From Magnetospirillum aberrantis SpK (lineage in GTDB: Bacteria > Pseudomonadota > Alphaproteobacteria > Rhodospirillales > Magnetospirillaceae): a DNA stretch of 59,086 nt. The notes beneath the pieces were generated by a model, which worked only from the letters and a program-made list of their open reading frames with translations, searched no databases and had not been told where the DNA came from. Numbering within the stretch: position 1 is the stretch's first letter; the number at the start of each line of letters is the position of its first letter. The position numbers and the translations under genes are program-made. Shown piece by piece: positions 19,976 to 30,824 of this stretch. The DNA is taken from the NCBI RefSeq assembly GCF_011022235.1, contig NZ_JAAIYP010000009.1, forward strand, positions 1 through 59,086, given 5' to 3'.

Positions 19976-21190
19976 CTAGGTCAGGCGGTCCACCTTGCGC
20001 AGCGTTGGGAACTTCCATGCCCATAACGCCGCCACCGCCAGTGTCCCCAAACCGCCGATCACCACCGCCGGAACCGTGCCGAACAAGGCGGCGGTGACGC
20101 CCGATTCGAATTCGCCCAATTCGTTGCTGGCACCGATGAACACGAAGTTCACCGCCGAGACGCGGCCGCGCATTTCGTCCGGGGTCCGGGCCTGGACCAG
20201 GGTCTGGCGTACCACCACGCTGATCATGTCGGCGCCTCCCAGGACGGTCAGCGCCCCCAACGACAGCCAGAAACTGGAGGACAGCCCAAAAGCGACGGTG
20301 GCCAGACCGAACACCCCGACGGCCAGGAACATGCGCGCTCCCGCCTGACGCTCCAGCGGATGGTGGGCCAGCCACAGCGCCATCAGCGCCGCGCCGACCG
20401 CCGGCGCGCTGCGCAACAGGCCCAGCCCCATGGGGCCGACATGCAAGATGTCGCGGGCGAAGATGGGCAACAGCGCGGTGGCCCCACCCAACAGCACCGC
20501 GAACAGGTCCAGGGACACCGCGCCCAGGATGTCCTTGCGCGTCCACACATAACGGATACCGGCCAGCAACCCCGTAAGACCGGGCTCGGTGATCGCGTGC
20601 ACCACCAGCCGCACCTTGAGGCGCGACACCGCCAGGGCGGCCAGCGCCATCATGGTCGCGGCGGTGGCGTAGACGGTGGTCACGCCGAACACGTAAAGAA
20701 ATCCGCCCAGCGCCGGGCCGGCGATCACCGCCGTCTGGAAGGCGCTGGAGGTCCAGGCCACCGCGCGGGGAAACAACTCGGTCGGCACCAGATGTGGCAC
20801 CAGTGACTGGCTGGCCGGCTGGATGAAGGCGCGGGTGGCACCCATCACCGCCAACACCGCCAGCAATGCCTCGAGCGGCGGCGCGGTCATCAGCGACAAT
20901 GCCAGCAACGCGCCCAGGCTGACGGTTTCCAGCATCAGGCAGACCAGCAGCACCCGGCGACGGTCGAAGCGGTCGGCCACATGACCGGCCGGCAAGGCGG
21001 AAAGCAGGGCCGGAACGAACTGCACCAGTCCGACCATGCCCAGATGCAGCGGGTCGCCGGTCAGGTCATAGACCTGCCAGCCGACGGCGACGCTGACCAT
21101 CTGAAGGGCCAGGGTCGACAGGAAGCGGGTGCCCAGATACGAGCGGAAGTCGGAAAGGGCCAGGACGGCGCGGGCGGATGGGTCGGTCAT
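19976..21190 (-). CDS. MFS exporter, EntS (enterobactin exporter)-like
   Basis: 404 residues from the ATG at 21190; a GTG 12 bases upstream is less likely. Twelve hydrophobic segments. The loop 2-3 motif is 'GHVADRFDRRRVLL'. 'SQSLVPHLVPTELFPRAVAW' and 'RQTLVQARTPDEMRGRVSAVN' are typical of the MFS_3/EntS group. It probably exports a small lipophilic compound or siderophore by proton antiport. No siderophore genes are nearby. It is convergent with the ParA-like gene, five bases between stop codons. Confidence 0.88.
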   Translation of the reverse strand: MTDPSARAVLALSDFRSYLGTRFLSTLALQMVSVAVGWQVYDLTGDPLHLGMVGLVQFVPALLSALPAGHVADRFDRRRVLLVCLMLETVSLGALLALSLMTAPPLEALLAVLAVMGATRAFIQPASQSLVPHLVPTELFPRAVAWTSSAFQTAVIAGPALGGFLYVFGVTTVYATAATMMALAALAVSRLKVRLVVHAITEPGLTGLLAGIRYVWTRKDILGAVSLDLFAVLLGGATALLPIFARDILHVGPMGLGLLRSAPAVGAALMALWLAHHPLERQAGARMFLAVGVFGLATVAFGLSSSFWLSLGALTVLGGADMISVVVRQTLVQARTPDEMRGRVSAVNFVFIGASNELGEFESGVTAALFGTVPAVVIGGLGTLAVAALWAWKFPTLRKVDRLT

Positions 21191-21261
21191 GGCTGGGACC
21201 ATAGGGCCGCCACTTGATCGAAGACAAGGTGCGGCGGCGCATGGCGGTCCAGCCTGGACGC

Positions 21262-21492
21262 ATGAACAAGCTCGCCATTTTGGCCGGTATGGCCGTCCTG
21301 TCCCTGTCCGCCCTGGCCGGTGGTGGCGCCATTGTCGTCGGCACCTTGCAATGGCTGGGGGCGGTGGCGCCCTTCAGCCCCCATTGGCCGCCGCAATCCC
21401 TGGTGGTCGGCGGCCTGTTCCTGGGAACGCCGGTGGCGGCGGTCGGTTGGGGGCTGGTGTGGTTGGGGCGCTGGCTGGCGGAAAACGCTTAG
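21262..21492 (+). CDS. Small two-helix membrane protein, unknown function
   Basis: 76 residues from the ATG at 21262; the frame is open to an earlier ATG at 21214, but the intervening residues are Arg-rich. Two hydrophobic helices (LAILAGMAVLSLSALAGGGAIVV and LVVGGLFLGTPVAAVGWGLVWL) are joined by a Pro-rich loop. It overlaps the end of the convergent MYG1 gene by four bases. No family recognised. Confidence 0.6.
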   Translation: MNKLAILAGMAVLSLSALAGGGAIVVGTLQWLGAVAPFSPHWPPQSLVVGGLFLGTPVAAVGWGLVWLGRWLAENA

Positions 21493-22376
21493 CTTTCCAC
21501 CGCCAGCCGGGCCAGGGCGACGGCGCCGTCGCGGCTTTTGGCGCCACAGACGAAGCGGGCGGGATGGCAGAAGGTGGCGTCCGCCACTCCGGTCAGGCGC
21601 GCCAGGTCGTCGTCGCGCAATCCGCCCCAGGCGGCGGGCAGGGGGTGACGCTGGGCGAAGGACGTGCGCTCGGGCGGCACGGCGCTGACCGTCCATTGCT
21701 TGCCCGCCGGGCGCACCACGTACAGTACTTGGGTCAGGTTCAGATCGAACACCGCGTCCTCCCACGGCACGCGGGTCTCCAGCACGACGACACGCGGGTC
21801 GGGGGTCACGGCGGCGGCCTGGGCCACTGTTTCTTCGGCCAATACGGCGGCCAGGGCGCGGGCCACCGCGCGGGACAGCACGCGGCCGGCCAGATGCGCC
21901 GCTTCGGCGAAAGCCGCGTTCTCGTCGGAATCGGGTTCGGCGAAGCTGGGGTTGAACGCCTCCAGCACGGTCGAGAAATGGCCGGGCGTCGGCGTCATGG
22001 CGCCGTTATCCATCAGATCGACATCGCGGATCAGGCCGCAATCCAGCATGGCGGCGACACGTCCGGCCTCGGTGTCGCTGACGGTGGGGAAGAGGGCGCG
22101 CACCGCGCGCACGCCGTAGTCGCGCCACACCAGCCCGGCCGAACTGAACGGTTCGCCATTGGGGCGCAACGGCTTGTCGCGCATGTGGTGGTCGTAGCGG
22201 CCCTCGGCCGGATCGCAGCTGCCGCCCACGTCGAACACCACGTCGGCGCGGTCGAGAATTTCGAGGTCGCGGGTCCGCACCAGTTCGATGCCGTCGCCCA
22301 AGGCAGCGCGCAAGATGGCGTAAGCGAAGCAGTCGTCGGCGTGGAAAGTGCCGTTGTGGGTGGCGACGACGGTCAT
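21489..22376 (-). CDS. MYG1 family protein (UPF0160), DHH-like hydrolase/exonuclease
   Basis: 295 residues. It begins with the family signature 'THNGTFHADD', then DVGG and YDHH metal-binding motifs of the DHH fold, and ends with 'FCHPARFVCGAKSRDGAV'. Eukaryotic MYG1 is a 3'-5' RNA exonuclease; bacterial members are uncharacterised. The start lies 12 bases after the ilvA stop on the same strand, so the two are probably co-transcribed. Confidence 0.9.
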   Translation of the reverse strand: MTVVATHNGTFHADDCFAYAILRAALGDGIELVRTRDLEILDRADVVFDVGGSCDPAEGRYDHHMRDKPLRPNGEPFSSAGLVWRDYGVRAVRALFPTVSDTEAGRVAAMLDCGLIRDVDLMDNGAMTPTPGHFSTVLEAFNPSFAEPDSDENAAFAEAAHLAGRVLSRAVARALAAVLAEETVAQAAAVTPDPRVVVLETRVPWEDAVFDLNLTQVLYVVRPAGKQWTVSAVPPERTSFAQRHPLPAAWGGLRDDDLARLTGVADATFCHPARFVCGAKSRDGAVALARLAVES

Positions 22377-22388
22377 GAACGAACTCCT

Positions 22389-23915
22389 TCAGGCCAGGAA
22401 CAGGCCATAGGCCGGGTTGGCGCCTTCATCCCAATAGGCGTAACCAAGGGCGTCGATACAGGCGTGGAACTGGTCGCGCTCGGCCTCGGGCACCTGGATG
22501 CCGACCAGGACGCGGCCGTAATCGGCGCCATGGTTGCGGTAGTGGAACAGCGAAATGTTCCAGTCGGGCCGCAATCCGTCAAGAAAGGCCAGCAACGCGC
22601 CGGGCCGTTCCGGGAACTGGAAGCGATAGACCAACTCGTCGGCCAGATGGGCGGCGCGGCCGCCCACCATGTAGCGGACATGCAGTTTGGCCACCTCGTT
22701 GTCGGTCATGTCGATGACATTGTGGCCGGCATCGCGCAGCAGGGCGATGATCTGCTGTTTCTCGCGGTCGCCGCCCGCCAGCTTGACGCCGACGAAGATC
22801 TGGGCCGGATGGCCGGCGGCGTAGCGGTAGTTGAACTCGGTGATGGCCCGCCCGCCCAACAGCCGGATGAAGGTGCGATAGCTGCCCGGCACTTCCGGGA
22901 TGGTGACACCCAACAGCGCCTCGGCCCGTTCGCCGATCTCGGCCCGTTCGGCGACGTGGCGCAGCCGGTCGAAGTTGACGTTGGCCCCCGACGCCACCGC
23001 GACCAGGGGACCGCTGGGGGCTTGTCCATCCTCCACATGACGGCGTAACCCGGCCAGCGACAGCGCGCCGGCCGGTTCGGCGATGGCGCGGGTGTCGTCG
23101 AAGATGTCCTTGATGGCGGCGCAGATTTCGTCGGTGGTGACGGTGACGATGCCGTCCAGGTGGTCGCGGCACAACGCGAAGGTCAGCTCGCCCACCCGGC
23201 GCACGGCGACACCGTCGGCGAAGATGCCGACGCGCTCCAGTTCCACCGGCCGTCCGGCGGCGATGGCGGCCTGCATGCTGGCGGCATCTTCGGGCTCGAC
23301 GCCGTAGACCTTGATGTCGGGGCGCAGGAACTTGACGTAGGCCGCCACGCCGGCCGCCAACCCGCCGCCGCCGATGGGGAGGTAGATGGCGCCGATGTCG
23401 CCGGGGCACTGGCGCAGCAATTCCATGCCGATGGTGCCTTGGCCGGCGATCACCGCGGCGTCGTCGAAGGGATGGACGAACACCAGCCCGTCGCGGGCGG
23501 CCAAGTCCTCGGCGTGGGCGCGGGCGGCGTCGAAGGTGTCGCCGAACAACACCACCTCGCCGCCCAGGCGGGCGACCGAGCGGCTTTTGATGCTGGGTGT
23601 GGTGGTCGGCATGACGATCACCGCGCGGATGCCCAGCCGTGCCGCCGACAACGCCACGCCTTGGGCGTGGTTGCCGGCCGAGGCGCAGATGACGCCGCAA
23701 GCCCGTTCTTCCGGGGTCAGGCTTCTGATACGGTTGTGGGCGCCGCGAATCTTGAACGAGAACACCGGTTGCAGGTCTTCACGCTTGAGCAGGACGTCAC
23801 GGTTCAGCCGCGCCGACACCTGCGTCATGCGGTCCAGCGGCGTTTCCACCGCCACCTCGTACACCGCCGAGGTGAGAATGGCGCGCACCATGTCCTGAAG
23901 ATCCCGCGCCGCCAT
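22389..23915 (-). CDS. ilvA: Threonine ammonia-lyase, biosynthetic
   Basis: 508 residues. It deaminates threonine to 2-oxobutanoate, the first step to isoleucine. The PLP Lys is K55 in 'PVFSFKIRGAHN'; the phosphate-binding loop is 'PIGGGGLAAG' and a late cofactor contact is 'ASGANVNF'. The C-terminal ~180 residues carry two ACT-like regulatory modules ('VPGSYRTFIRLLGG' and 'FPERPGALLAFLDGL'), as in isoleucine-inhibited enzymes and unlike the short catabolic TdcB. The ATG at 23915 has AAGGGG upstream. The frame is open further upstream, but that part has no family resemblance. Confidence 0.95.
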   Translation of the reverse strand: MAARDLQDMVRAILTSAVYEVAVETPLDRMTQVSARLNRDVLLKREDLQPVFSFKIRGAHNRIRSLTPEERACGVICASAGNHAQGVALSAARLGIRAVIVMPTTTPSIKSRSVARLGGEVVLFGDTFDAARAHAEDLAARDGLVFVHPFDDAAVIAGQGTIGMELLRQCPGDIGAIYLPIGGGGLAAGVAAYVKFLRPDIKVYGVEPEDAASMQAAIAAGRPVELERVGIFADGVAVRRVGELTFALCRDHLDGIVTVTTDEICAAIKDIFDDTRAIAEPAGALSLAGLRRHVEDGQAPSGPLVAVASGANVNFDRLRHVAERAEIGERAEALLGVTIPEVPGSYRTFIRLLGGRAITEFNYRYAAGHPAQIFVGVKLAGGDREKQQIIALLRDAGHNVIDMTDNEVAKLHVRYMVGGRAAHLADELVYRFQFPERPGALLAFLDGLRPDWNISLFHYRNHGADYGRVLVGIQVPEAERDQFHACIDALGYAYWDEGANPAYGLFLA

Positions 23916-24114
23916 GGTTTGCCCCTTCGTTCGATGGTCGTCGGCACGGTATGGCCGCTTGGGCGGCGAAAAGCAACCGGCGGCGTGACGGCCGGGCGCG
24001 TTGCGGGGGCGGGCACGGAGCATATGTCTGCGCGCGGGGGTCGAATGGTGTCGTTCGAACCACCCATTCCGACGACAGCTTTTCGACCCATTCGAAGCGT
24101 GGTATAGGTCGGCC

Positions 24115-24540
24115 ATGGACATTCGGCGACCCGCATGGCGGCGCATGCTGCTTCGTGCCCTGGTCCGGCGGCGAAAGCATCGCCGGCTGGTGGCGGCGGG
24201 GCTGGTCGCCTGCGGCCTGGGGGGGCGTCTGAGCATCGTCGGCAACCGCCTGATGGTGAACAAGGGGGGAGTGTTCGGGGTGCTGGCCACCATGCTGGGG
24301 TTCGAGGGCGCGTTCATGGAACGCGCGTTGCGCATCAGCCAGATCTCGGCCATCGAGATCGACAAGCCGGCGTTGTTCCTGCGTTACATGCGCATCACCT
24401 ATCCCGGCGCCCCGCACCAGAGCGGCAACAACCTGCACGACATGATGGCCGAGAACGCCATCTTGATGAGTCTGTTCGACAACCGGCCGTTCTATCGCGT
24501 CATGGCCCGCATCGAAGCCCTTATGGACGCCGACGACTGA
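24115..24540 (+). CDS. Unknown protein, possible PH-like domain, first gene of the MlaFE-fusion cluster
   Basis: 141 residues, ATG after TATAGGTCGGCC. A very basic N-terminus (RRPAWRRM..RALVRRRKHRR) is followed by a short hydrophobic stretch. Then comes a strand-rich segment (GRLSIVGNRLMVNKGG...ISQISAIEIDKPALFLRYMRITYPG) that resembles bacterial PH-like domains in its layout. It ends in helices. I recognise no family with certainty. The basic N-terminus could bind anionic lipid headgroups. It is 31 bases upstream of the next gene and divergent from ilvA, so it probably opens the operon. Confidence 0.72.
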   Translation: MDIRRPAWRRMLLRALVRRRKHRRLVAAGLVACGLGGRLSIVGNRLMVNKGGVFGVLATMLGFEGAFMERALRISQISAIEIDKPALFLRYMRITYPGAPHQSGNNLHDMMAENAILMSLFDNRPFYRVMARIEALMDADD

Positions 24541-24571
24541 CGCGGTCGAACCTTTTCGCAGGAGCGCATTC

Positions 24572-25858
24572 GTGACACCCCGCATCCGCGCATTGATCAT
24601 CGTCGCTGGCGCCGCCGTCCTGGGGGCCGCCGGCTGGTGGGCCGTCCGCCCGGACGAGACCGAGGAGGCGCTGGCCGAGGCCCGGTCACGCCTTGTCTCC
24701 TGGCAGGAACAGGGCGGCGCCTGGTTGAACGAGGTGCGCGGCAAGGGCGCGGCCTTGCTGGACTCCGCCCGCGAGGCGGTGGGACTTGAGCCGGCGGCGT
24801 CCGAGAACGCCCAGGCCGAGGTGCCGCCGCCGGTTCCGGTGGTGCGCCATGTGGTGTGGGCGACCGCCGAGGGGCAATTGCTGCGCGCCGAGGTGTCGGG
24901 GACAGTGCACGAGGAATTCGTCGCCGCCCTGCGCCACAGCCAGTCCGAGGATCTGAACCGTCTGGCGCGGCTGGCGGAAAAGCGTTTCCGCCAAGAGGCC
25001 GAGCCGTTGGTGGCCGAGGTTGCGGGGCGTGTTCCCGCTTTCATGAAGGAAGCCCTGGGCGGATCGGTGCAGTATGCCGCCGTCTCGGAAACCTTTGGCG
25101 CGCTGCAAGGCGGCATGGAGCCGGCGGCGTTGAAGCAGAAGGCCCGCGACCTGGCGGCCGAGAAGCTGGAGGTTCTGTACCGGGAACGGGTGTTGCGGCC
25201 CGACGCCACGGTGCCGGCGCTGATGGGGGTGTCGGGACGGGTGATCGCCGACGTGCGCACCGACCTGATCCGCTCGTGCGACCGTTATGACGACGCCTTC
25301 CGTTCGTTCCTGCGCGCCAATGTCAAGCAGGCCCAGGCGTTGTCGCCCGATGGCCGTTGGGTGGACGTGTCCTGGGACGGGGCCAAGGCGGGGTTCCGGT
25401 CGCTGTGCCATACCTTGCGGGTGGCGGGCGTGGCTGCGTCGTGGTTCGATGAGGCGGTGATGCGGACGGTGTCCCAGCCATCCATGACCGCCCACGAGGT
25501 GCTGGCCGAGATGGCGCGGCCGGCGGCCGAGGTGGCCGAGCGCATGATGACTTCCTATGACGGCGCCTTCACCGCCCTGGCCGGGCGCGGCATGCCCGAG
25601 GCGCTGTCGCGTTTCGCGGCGACGGCCTGGACCTATGGCGCGTCGTCGCCGGACATGTTCAAGCATGTTCTCGGCTTCGATCTGCCGCCGGATCTGCGCG
25701 AGAAGGTCGAGCCGGCCCTGACGGAGGCCACCCGTTCCGGTCTGCTGGACGTGGTCGGCGCGCTCAATGCCGCCCTGGTCACCTTCGTCGACGGCGAACT
25801 GGCCAGCATGGCCTCGGGGGTGACGGCGCGGGTGGACGGAAGCTGGAGCCGCAATTGA
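24572..25858 (+). CDS. Membrane-anchored periplasmic protein of unknown family, operon with the MlaFE fusion
   Basis: 428 residues, GTG start after GCAGGAGCG. One N-terminal membrane helix (ALIIVAGAAVLGAAGWW), then a long, largely helical periplasmic region beginning with a coiled-coil-like stretch and a Pro-rich hinge (about residue 85-95). No known domain is seen; an MCE domain, the usual partner of MlaE permeases, is absent. A segment 'TDLIRSCDRYDDAF' and a later 'EMARPAAEVAERM' have a loose counterpart in the protein at 35235-36206. The stop overlaps the next start by one base (TGATG), so the products are probably stoichiometric. Confidence 0.85.
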   Translation: MTPRIRALIIVAGAAVLGAAGWWAVRPDETEEALAEARSRLVSWQEQGGAWLNEVRGKGAALLDSAREAVGLEPAASENAQAEVPPPVPVVRHVVWATAEGQLLRAEVSGTVHEEFVAALRHSQSEDLNRLARLAEKRFRQEAEPLVAEVAGRVPAFMKEALGGSVQYAAVSETFGALQGGMEPAALKQKARDLAAEKLEVLYRERVLRPDATVPALMGVSGRVIADVRTDLIRSCDRYDDAFRSFLRANVKQAQALSPDGRWVDVSWDGAKAGFRSLCHTLRVAGVAASWFDEAVMRTVSQPSMTAHEVLAEMARPAAEVAERMMTSYDGAFTALAGRGMPEALSRFAATAWTYGASSPDMFKHVLGFDLPPDLREKVEPALTEATRSGLLDVVGALNAALVTFVDGELASMASGVTARVDGSWSRN

Positions 25859-26981
25859 TGTCTTCCGCTCCGGCGTTCGCTGCGTTCAAGGCCTGGGCCA
25901 GAACCAAGGCGGCGATCCGCCTGACCAGCCTGGGGTTGGTGGGGTTGGCGGTCGCGGCCGGGGCGTCGGTCTGGCCCAAGCTGTCCCCGCCCGAGGATTC
26001 CGTCGCCATGGCGCCGGCCTTCGACCGTTCCTGGAGCTTTCCGCAATCGTCGCCGGCCTTCACGCTGGACGAACAGCTGTTTTCCCACCAATGCGGGCGC
26101 TTGCTGTCCGGGGACGATGGCCGGCTGTTGCTGGCGCCCTATGCCGAACCGTCCTGTCAGGCGGCGGCGGCCGAGGCGACGGCGGTGGTCTATGGCGCCG
26201 ACATCCGCCTGTTGTGGGCGCTGTTGACCGAGGCCGAACGGGGCGAGATTTCCGCGACCTTCCGCGAGACGGCGTTCTGGCTGCGCCATTCCCTGCAATC
26301 GTCCATGACCGAACCGTTCTTCGAACGCGAGTATCGCCCGCTGATCAGCGAGATCCTGCGTTCGGCCATGGAGCGGACGTTGCAGCGTCCCGCGGTGCGC
26401 GAGGCGTTGCAAAAGGGCGTCGCTTCGGTCGATCCTCAGGTACTTGACGCGGTCATCGACGGCATCGTGCCGGTGGCGATGGAAAAGATCGAGGCCAATT
26501 TGTGGGGCAATCTCAAGGCTTTGGCCGGCGGGTTGTTCGGCGGTTCCGATCGGTCCTCGACCTTGGGCCAGGTGATGGTCGAGGTGGCCGCCGACCCCAG
26601 GGTGCGTGACCACCTGCATGCCACGCTGCCGCGCTTGATGGCCAGTCCCGGATTGGCCGACGCCGCCGTTCTGGCGGCTTCCGAATTCGTCGGCGTGCTG
26701 GTCGAGGACCCGCGTGTCGGACAATTGGTGCAACGGCTGATGACCGATCGCCGGATCGCCGTTGCCGGCGGGCTGGGACGCGCCGCCATGCCCCAGGGCT
26801 TGCCGCGCAAGCTGCTCAAGCTGCGCACCCCCGCCGACCACAACCCGCTGTCGGCCTATGTGGTGCGCTTGGTCATGCATGGGCGCTCCGGCAACGTGGT
26901 GTTGCTGTTGCGTCCCGAACAATACGCCCGATTGTCGCCCCAGGCCGGTCCGGGCGTCGTGCTTAGCCGGATCGGCACGCC

Positions 26982-26985
<4 letters not shown>
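25858..26985 (+). CDS. Second membrane-anchored protein of unknown family, coupled to the MlaFE fusion
   Basis: 375 residues, ATG overlapping the previous stop; a TTG one codon earlier is possible. One N-terminal membrane helix (about 22-40) and an otherwise periplasmic, helix-rich chain. Repeated short units of the type 'xDPRVxxxLxxxLxxLM' occur around residues 180-300, suggesting a helical repeat scaffold. A final segment (GRSGNVVLLLRPEQYARL) may form a strand. No known family. The stop overlaps the ABC gene start (ATGA), strongly implying a complex with that transporter. Confidence 0.85.
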
Positions 26986-28478
<1,493 letters not shown>

Positions 28479-28555
28479 CGGCGCTAATTTAACCTGCGGT
28501 ACGAAAGTTATCTCCGTTTCCCATTTTAATTGGCTGAACTAAGGGGGCCTAGGCC

Positions 28556-29422
28556 GTGGAAACCGTGGTTGAAAATAGCGGCGAGGCCGCAGTTCCGGAA
28601 AAAAAATCCCGCAGCAAGTCCCTGCCGTCGGTTGACGCCGAGCAGGTGGCCAGTGCGGAAGTGAACACCGAGGCGGCGCAGCCGTTGGTGGAGGAACCCG
28701 TGGCGGAGGCCGCGCCTGAGGTCGAGGTCTCTTCCGAGGCTGCGGCCCTTCAGGCCCAACTCGCCAAGGCCGTCCAGACCGCCCGCATCGGCCTTGGCGT
28801 CGCCGCCGTGGCGCTGGTGCTGGCCGTGACCTCGCCGTGGTGGGGACCGCGGACCGTCGACAACGAGCTTTCGACCCGTCAGACGGTGGTCTTGGCCGCT
28901 GCCCAGGTGAAGACCCTGGCTGCCCAGGACGCGCCGTTCGCCGAACAGTTCGCGTTGATCAGCCGCGCTTTGCCGGCCGACAAGGCGACCAAGGGTGTCG
29001 TCGCCACCATCGCCCCGCTGGCCCAGGCCGGCGTGCCGACCCTGGCCGCGCTCCAGGAAAGCTTCAAGGGCACCGCCGACCGCGTCCTGGTTGGCCAGAT
29101 GGTGGGCAAGGACGACGAATCCTGGGTGAGCTGGAGCCTGCACAAGGTGGCAGCCCTGGTCCGCGTCGAAACCGTGACCAGCACTGTCGCCACCCCGCCG
29201 GCCGACGTGCAGATCGTGCACGACGCCAACATCGCCCTGGACGAAGGCAATCTGGCGCTTGCGGTCGAGCACCTGTCCCAGTTGGAAGGCAACGCCGCCG
29301 ACGAGGTTCAGGGCTGGGTCGCCGACGCCAAGAACCGTGTCGCCCTGGACGAAGCCGTGACCAAGCTGGGCACCCTGGCGGAAAGCCGTTCGAAGCGTTC
29401 GGCTTGGCTGTGGTTCCGCTGA
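28556..29422 (+). CDS. Short Mic60/mitofilin-type inner-membrane protein
   Basis: 288 residues, GTG start. An acidic, disordered N-terminus (about 1-70), one membrane helix (IGLGVAAVALVLAVTSPWWG, about 81-100) and a periplasmic C-terminal domain. That domain matches the alphaproteobacterial mitofilin pattern: 'APLAQAGVPTLAALQESF', then 'ALVRVETVTSTV', then 'ANIALDEGNLALAVEHLSQLEG...WVADAKNRVALDEAV'. Mic60 shapes inner-membrane curvature and contacts the outer membrane. The typical alphaproteobacterial copy is longer and lies beside heme genes; this one follows the MlaFE fusion by 77 bases and precedes pmtA. The long coiled coil of classical Mic60 is nearly absent. Confidence 0.72.
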   Translation: METVVENSGEAAVPEKKSRSKSLPSVDAEQVASAEVNTEAAQPLVEEPVAEAAPEVEVSSEAAALQAQLAKAVQTARIGLGVAAVALVLAVTSPWWGPRTVDNELSTRQTVVLAAAQVKTLAAQDAPFAEQFALISRALPADKATKGVVATIAPLAQAGVPTLAALQESFKGTADRVLVGQMVGKDDESWVSWSLHKVAALVRVETVTSTVATPPADVQIVHDANIALDEGNLALAVEHLSQLEGNAADEVQGWVADAKNRVALDEAVTKLGTLAESRSKRSAWLWFR

Positions 29423-29446
29423 TCCGTTAGGGTCTTCGTGATGACG

Positions 29447-29474
29447 GAAGGGCTCCGGCCAGCCGGAGCCCTTC
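29447..29474 (+). terminator. Hairpin between the Mic60-like gene and pmtA
   Basis: A perfect 13-base inverted repeat (GAAGGGCTCCGGC / GCCGGAGCCCTTC) separated by two bases, 24 bases after the stop. The following tract is only moderately T-rich (GCGTGCCCTTTCTC), so termination may be partial. Confidence 0.6.
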
Positions 29475-29513
29475 GCGTGCCCTTTCTCCGCCACTGACGA
29501 AGTGCAGTTCATC

Positions 29514-30212
29514 ATGTCGGATCACAGTATCAAGAACGCATACCGCCGTTATGCGGGCGTTTATGACCGCCTGTTCGGCAGCGTGTTCGCCGAGGGGCGC
29601 CGCAAGGCGGTGGAACTGGGAACGGCCGAGCCGGGCGCCAGGATTCTGGAAGTCGGTGTGGGCACTGGCCTGTCCTTGCCGGAATACGGCAACGGCGCCG
29701 AGGTTTACGGTATCGACCTGTCCGAGCCCATGCTGCAAAAAGCCCGCGAGCGGGTCGAGCGCGAGGGGCTGGAACACGTCAAGGGCCTGTGCGTGATGAA
29801 CGCCGAAGCCACCAGCTTCGCCGATGCCAGTTTCGACACCGTTGTCGCCATGTATGTGGTGTCCGTGGTCGGTAACCCGGCCCGCATGTTCCGCGAGATG
29901 GCGCGCATCTGCAAACCGGGCGGCAACATCGTGGTGGTCAACCACTTCGCCTCGTCGCATTGGGCGCTTGATGCGGTCGAACGGGCGTTCGCTCCCATCT
30001 CCAACCTGATCGGCTTCCGTCCCGATTATTCCATGGATGAGATGCTGGAAGACGCCCGCCTGACGCTGGTTTCCGCCGAGCGGGTGAACTGGTTCGGCTA
30101 TTGGCACCTGGCGCATTTCCACAATGTTCCGGTGCAAAGCACAGCACCTCAGGCGCAACTGGGGGGCGCCTATCTGGGGGGCCGGCTGGAAGCCGACCCG
30201 GAACACGCCTGA
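29514..30212 (+). CDS. pmtA: Phosphatidylethanolamine N-methyltransferase, PmtA type
   Basis: 232 residues from the ATG at 29514. A class I SAM-dependent methyltransferase with motif I 'ILEVGVGTGLSLP', an acidic strand 'VYGIDLSEPML', and 'FDTVVAMYVVSVVGNP'. The N-terminal 'AYRRYAGVYDRLFG' and the 'VVVNHFAS' segment are typical of the Rhodobacter-type PmtA. It would convert phosphatidylethanolamine stepwise to the monomethyl, dimethyl and phosphatidylcholine forms at the cytoplasmic face. The hairpin upstream suggests partly separate transcription from the Mic60-like gene. Confidence 0.85.
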   Translation: MSDHSIKNAYRRYAGVYDRLFGSVFAEGRRKAVELGTAEPGARILEVGVGTGLSLPEYGNGAEVYGIDLSEPMLQKARERVEREGLEHVKGLCVMNAEATSFADASFDTVVAMYVVSVVGNPARMFREMARICKPGGNIVVVNHFASSHWALDAVERAFAPISNLIGFRPDYSMDEMLEDARLTLVSAERVNWFGYWHLAHFHNVPVQSTAPQAQLGGAYLGGRLEADPEHA

Positions 30213-30221
30213 GGCGGGGGG

Positions 30222-30815
30222 ATGACCACCTTCGGCTCCACCGTGCTGGAGGTGGCGAGTGCCGCCGGCCTGTTGGCGTTACCCATCCTGGTCTATCGCG
30301 CGGTCACCAACCTGTTGCACCATGCGGCCTCGCCCGAGGTCTATCAGGTTCCGATCATCACCATCCTGTCGCGCCTTGCCGGTATTCTGTGGGCCGGTTT
30401 GGCGCTGACGGGGGGATTGGGTGAACGTGCCTTCCGACTGTCGGAAATCTTCATCCCGCAAAGCATGTGGGAAATTCCCGTCACCGAATTCCTGATCAGC
30501 CGGGGCAATTTGTGGTCCTATCCCATGGGCGACATCCTGGCCTGGGCCACGACTGGCGATCAGCCCTGGGCGTTGGCCTCGGTGGCGGTCATGGTTTTTG
30601 CCGCCGTTGGCGCGGTTGTGCTGTGTTTGCGCATGTTCTCGCGGCCCCACCACCGGTTCCAGGCGCTGCTGATCTGTAGCATGACGATGGTGTTGTTCGC
30701 CTGGCAGTCGGTCTATCTGGTGACCTTGACGCTATGGCTGATCCATCGCGCCAATTTCTGGTCGCTGGCGATCATCGCCCTTTACATCCAGTACCGCCGT
30801 TCCCGCCATCCGTGA
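30222..30815 (+). CDS. Polytopic membrane protein of unknown function
   Basis: 197 residues starting nine bases after pmtA, so co-transcribed. Four or five hydrophobic helices, the clearest being STVLEVASAAGLLALPILVY, ALASVAVMVFAAVGAVVLCL and AIIALYIQ near the end. A soluble-looking loop (RLSEIFIPQSMWEIPVTEF) sits between helices 2 and 3. No family recognised. It is convergent with the next gene. Confidence 0.75.
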   Translation: MTTFGSTVLEVASAAGLLALPILVYRAVTNLLHHAASPEVYQVPIITILSRLAGILWAGLALTGGLGERAFRLSEIFIPQSMWEIPVTEFLISRGNLWSYPMGDILAWATTGDQPWALASVAVMVFAAVGAVVLCLRMFSRPHHRFQALLICSMTMVLFAWQSVYLVTLTLWLIHRANFWSLAIIALYIQYRRSRHP

Positions 30816-30824
30816 GGATGGGGA

